From Adineta steineri (taxonomy: Eukaryota; Rotifera; Eurotatoria; Adinetida; Adinetidae): 64,000 nt of DNA. Numbering within the stretch: the first letter of the stretch is position 1; each line of letters starts with the position of its first letter. The position numbers and the translations under genes are program-made. Below, one piece after another: positions 60,613 through 64,000 of this stretch. The notes beneath the pieces are model-generated. The model did not search any database. It saw only the letters and a list, made by a program, of their open reading frames with translations, and was not told the origin of the DNA. The stretch spans positions 434,001-498,000 of the forward strand of contig CAJNOI010000061.1 of NCBI GenBank assembly GCA_905250115.1. Direction: 5' to 3'.

Positions 60613-61099
60613 GTGGGTGTCGGTGTGATGAGAGTATTTTTTTCATACTATATCCACACTCACCCCTCAAGTTTTTGAATCGAGACTATGAACATCAAGT
60701 AGGTCCTAATCGACTATAAAAAGAGACCGTGATATTGTATTATTACAATATCTTTTTAGCGCAATGCTGTAGTCTCCCTTAGGAAGATCAGGAAACTGAA
60801 TCTGGACAGAGATAAACCTTAACAAGTGTAAGTACTTACAGCAGAATAAAATCTTTTGACTGCTTCTATCCTTAAATAAAAATATTAGAAACTTTCACAG
60901 TAAATATTCTTATTAAGGCCAGTCTCTCTCTGCACAAAGCTTCATATTGATATTCTAAGCTTAGTTTTTCTGATGTTCTTCATGAAGCTACCATATTGCT
61001 CTTACCATAGTCTCTTTTAAAGTTATTCATAGCTCATCAAGACCTACAAGATAAACATTGTCTTGACTCAAAAACATTTATTTATGAACTTTTTCAGCA
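60613..61099. other. Gap flank with short telomere-like motifs, upstream of a coiled-coil gene
   Basis: The first 60 bases hold GTGGGTGTCGGTGTG and, about 40 bases on, TCCACACTCACCCC in the opposite sense. The rest is mixed sequence with higher GC than the DNA to the left of the gap. It likely contains the promoter and 5' UTR of the following gene; TTTTTCAG ends at 61097, two bases before its ATG. No dynactin exon was seen here. Confidence 0.5.
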
Positions 61100-62394
61100 A
61101 TGGCCTTATCGTCTTTGCAACAAGAATATGGTGAAAGGATTGATCAGATCAAGAAACAAGAGATCGAGCCGCAGAAAGAAGAGATTCGCAAAGTAAAAGA
61201 AGATATGTCAAAGTTACAAGAAACTCTTCAGCAAAACAAAGAAATGGACGAAAATAAAATCAAAGAACAACAAAGAACGTACGACGAAAAGTTTGCTCAA
61301 ATCGACAATAAAAATGAGTCTATACGACGTCTCATCGATCAACAGACGGAAGAACAACGACAGCGAAATACTGAGCACGAAAAACTAAACCAGCAACTGA
61401 ACGAAGTGAAAGAACGCACTGAAAAACTAGAAGCAGGTATACAAAACGAACTAGAAGCAAGAAAGAAAACTGAGCAACAGGCGAAAGAACAACGACGGCT
61501 AGATACTGAGCACGAAAAACTAGATCAGCAACTCAAGGAAGTGAAAAAACGCATTGATGAGCTAGAAGCAGATATGCATGCTGACCGGGAGGCAAAAGAG
61601 AAAGCTGGCCAAGAGGCAAGAGAGCCAGCTCAACGACCACGTAAGTCTACCTCAGTGATTATAGAAAAACTATTTTTTTCATTCGCGGCGGAGATCAAAG
61701 AAAACAAAGTCTGATGAGCATGCTCGTATAGCTCACCATATATATTTAGGACTGATGCGCGGCCAATAGGTCTATTCATTCTAGTTATGACTTTTGCGAC
61801 TAGCGCACTTGAACTAATCCCCTATATCTTTCTATTCTATACGTTCAAAAACTCACACCTACCCTTATTCCTTACTATTTTAAAATTCTCATGATTGAAA
61901 AATGTCGGTGATTCTCAAATTATACGGTGCTAAAAACTCCTGAACCTAATTATCTACAATCTCAACCACTTTTCTAAAAGTATTTCTTTGTAAACGAAAA
62001 TAATTTTCTCGTCCACTCGTTCTATGGTCCACATTTTGTAACTTCCTAATATTTTCATTTAGAATCTCAAGAATTCGCTGCACCTGAAGCATGTGAGCAA
62101 CTTCTTTGTAAAGGTCATCCTTGTGCCAAGTGTCACAAATGTCGTGATTGGCATTTTAATGGTGATCAAGAAACATGGAATTGGATCTGCAATTACAAAA
62201 ATTGGAGAAAGGTGGATGAGGATCGCTGGCGGAAAGGCGCTTCTAATCTTTTAGAGAAACGTATTGATGCAACCTGTACTGGTCGTATAGCTGGTCATAT
62301 TGGTTGTTCTTTTTCTTTTGGTCTTTCGATTGGTGGGAGCGGCACTACTATTGGTGCTCCTTATGCTCGTTTATGTCTCTGTGAGAAACATTAA
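61100..62394 (+). CDS. Coiled-coil protein with Cys/Trp-rich C-terminal domain, unrecognised
   Basis: Two exons (61100-61640, 62063-62394) with a GT-AG intron encode about 290 residues. The first 180 form an almost continuous Glu/Lys/Gln coiled coil. A repeat of about 45 residues occurs twice (TEHEKLNQQLNEVKERTEKL, then TEHEKLDQQLKEVKKRIDEL). The second exon is different: CEQLLCKGHPCAKCHKCRDW with closely spaced Cys, a Trp-rich stretch (TWNWICNYKNWRK), then a Gly/Ser-rich hydrophobic end with further Cys. The Cys pattern suggests metal binding or disulfides. The first exon is richer in G and C than neighbouring genes. I do not know a named family; it may be rotifer-restricted. An alternative intron retention would add a short unrelated tail and stop. 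Confidence 0.7.
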
Positions 62395-64000
62395 CCTTTT
62401 TTTTTTATAAAAGGAATGAATATTTTTTTCCCTAAATTTCTCTTGTTATACAAAGATCTTTATTGAAATAAACATGAAATGCTCAAATGAAAAAGATCTC
62501 CGATTTTGGCAGCGTGTACAAAGAATAGAAGCAGTCGCTTGGGAGGAGGATGCGAGTGTGATAAAATTCCAATGATCGATTTCGATTTTTTCATAATGTA
62601 TATTTGGTGAAAAACAATTATAAAATAGATAAGTAAATGGCTAAAATTTCCTAAAATTGTTTTTATAATTTAGGACGTTGGAATCCTATAAAATAATATA
62701 TAGTACGAATTTAGAAAGAAAAATTAAAAAACGAATGAACTATTTTAGTTTATTGGAGAATTGTTCGAAACAATGAGAATTGTAGTTCATGTTTTATTGT
62801 TCATTATAGATGACCTATAGATATATTTGTAGAGAAATGAATGTATTTTTTAAGACGAAATATAAAATAAGGGACCAAGTAATTTATTAGACAAAACATC
62901 CTTTTTGTAAATCAGTTAGTATTATTCTGTTATGAAAAGATAATCGGCAATACTGTTCAAGTTTTTTACTTGAAACAGAAAGCATTAAAAGATATTTGTA
63001 TGTTGTATATCATCTATGAACCACGTTGGAGCCGAAGAAATTTAATCATACAGAAAAGAGGGCTACTGGAGAAGCCTAAGTTTCAATGTGTTTCTATCAG
63101 TTAGTTGCAACCAGTGTGACAGCGAAAACGAATTTCTATTTTAAATCGATGGTTAACAAAAACGACAAAAATTGTAAAAGATTAGAACTTGGATTATAAC
63201 TATCTACCATTTCAATTTTATTGAGTTTTTCATTTTTTGAGTGGATTGAATTAAGTTACAATGGGAATTATTTTCCATTAATTGACATGTTTGACAGAAG
63301 AAATAAAAATATGTATATTTCTTTGTTTTCTACCTAAAACATTTAGTTTATAAAGCTCATGTAATTTCGAACAAAATATATTTTTCTGACAATCTCGTTA
63401 CGAGGTAAAATGAGCTAATGCTATTATTGTTATAACTCTCAACCATAGTCAAAATTTAGAATCTTATCTAGAAGTAGTTTTGCTATTCTCTCTAATCGAT
63501 ATAATTTTCAACAGTACTCAAGATGTGAGATTAATTAAAATTGTTTGTAGTATCCATGCCATCAATAAAATATACTCATATAAAACATCAGCTAATGATT
63601 GTGCGTATCTGGCTGAACAAAAGACTAGCTTAATATAATTATTTCGTGTTTAAAAAGAATATACATGATTTCAATGTAATGAAGCCTCATCAATTTCGAC
63701 ACAATATGTATTTCAGATGATTGGTGTTATACAGAATAACATATACGACAGAGTGCTTTTAACTACTAAACATTATCATTCTTGCTCTTGAAAAGACAAA
63801 AGTATATAATCTTAAATGTGTAATTGCGCTCTACATATAAATAAATAAAAATATAACTTTCGGATGCATTTGGCAAAAACATTTTATAAATACGAAGACT
63901 GTACTTTACAGATCAATGAAATACGTATTTTTTATGTATTCTAGTCAACATATTAATTAAATACAAATGATTATCATTCCAATCAAGGTTAAGTAAATCC
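62395..64000. other. Intergenic region at the right edge, no gene seen
   Basis: About 1.6 kb of AT-rich DNA after the coiled-coil gene. Stops are frequent in all six frames. No exon-like block, repeat family, tRNA or other RNA was recognised. Confidence 0.5.

Noticed and set aside
1-64000. tRNA, rRNA, spliced-leader RNA genes or CRISPR arrays
   Set aside because: Read by eye on both strands; no cloverleaf-like gene, rRNA block or regularly spaced repeat-spacer array was recognised. A covariance-model scan would be needed to exclude small RNAs.

Overview
The window looks like nuclear DNA of a bdelloid rotifer. It is very AT-rich. Its genes are metazoan and mostly cut by many short introns of about 45-70 bases with GT-AG borders and T-rich acceptors. 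It carries patches resembling the TGTGGG repeat known from bdelloid telomeres. Gene calls rest on spliced translations made by eye; in most multi-exon models the intron phases closed exactly. A run of exactly 100 N (60513-60612) is a scaffold gap.

Layout. 1-2006 (+): 3' part of a CTCF-type insulator protein with 11 C2H2 fingers. 2378-5559 (+): CLPTM1L. 5767-8264 (+): unrecognised acidic protein. 8636-8769: telomere-like G-rich tract. 9660-10525 (-): small four-helix membrane protein. 13114-14331 (-): protein with a B-box-like zinc-binding N-terminus. 14864-17763 (+): SLC5 sodium/solute symporter. 20110-31998 (+): complete beta-spectrin of about 2461 residues. 32680-33173: MITE-like element. 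34056-38895 (+): ATP9-type P4-ATPase. 39149-40652 (+): RCE1 CAAX protease. 40948-41853 (-): orphan membrane protein. 42331-45849 (-): secreted/single-pass protein with a threonine-rich stalk. 47821-48774 (+): single-exon 7TM receptor. 49509-51404 (+): ADP-ribosyltransferase followed by MORN repeats. 54082-55106 (+): EF-hand protein. 55222-60512 (-): dynactin p150 (DCTN1), cut by the gap. 61100-62394 (+): coiled-coil protein with a Cys/Trp-rich tail.

Most genes are housekeeping and not obviously linked in function: chromatin architecture, ER and Golgi/endosome membranes, membrane skeleton, prenyl-protein processing and dynein transport. The accessory part is 40.9-52 kb plus 60.6-62.4 kb, which holds lineage-restricted membrane and coiled-coil proteins and the ADP-ribosyltransferase.

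The most unusual signal is at 50369-51302. A MORN domain is encoded in five open segments that each begin and end at codon boundaries. They are separated by spacers of 94, 89, 89, 89 and 90 bases. Removing the spacers gives a perfect MORN array continuous with the ADP-ribosyltransferase, yet the spacers lack GT-AG borders. Four of the five have complementary ends. They look like a non-canonical class of intron, or another kind of excised element; decay of the array is the main alternative. A second notable feature is a 542-bp element with inverted ends, filled with a GAAGTCT-type minisatellite, inside a DCTN1 intron.
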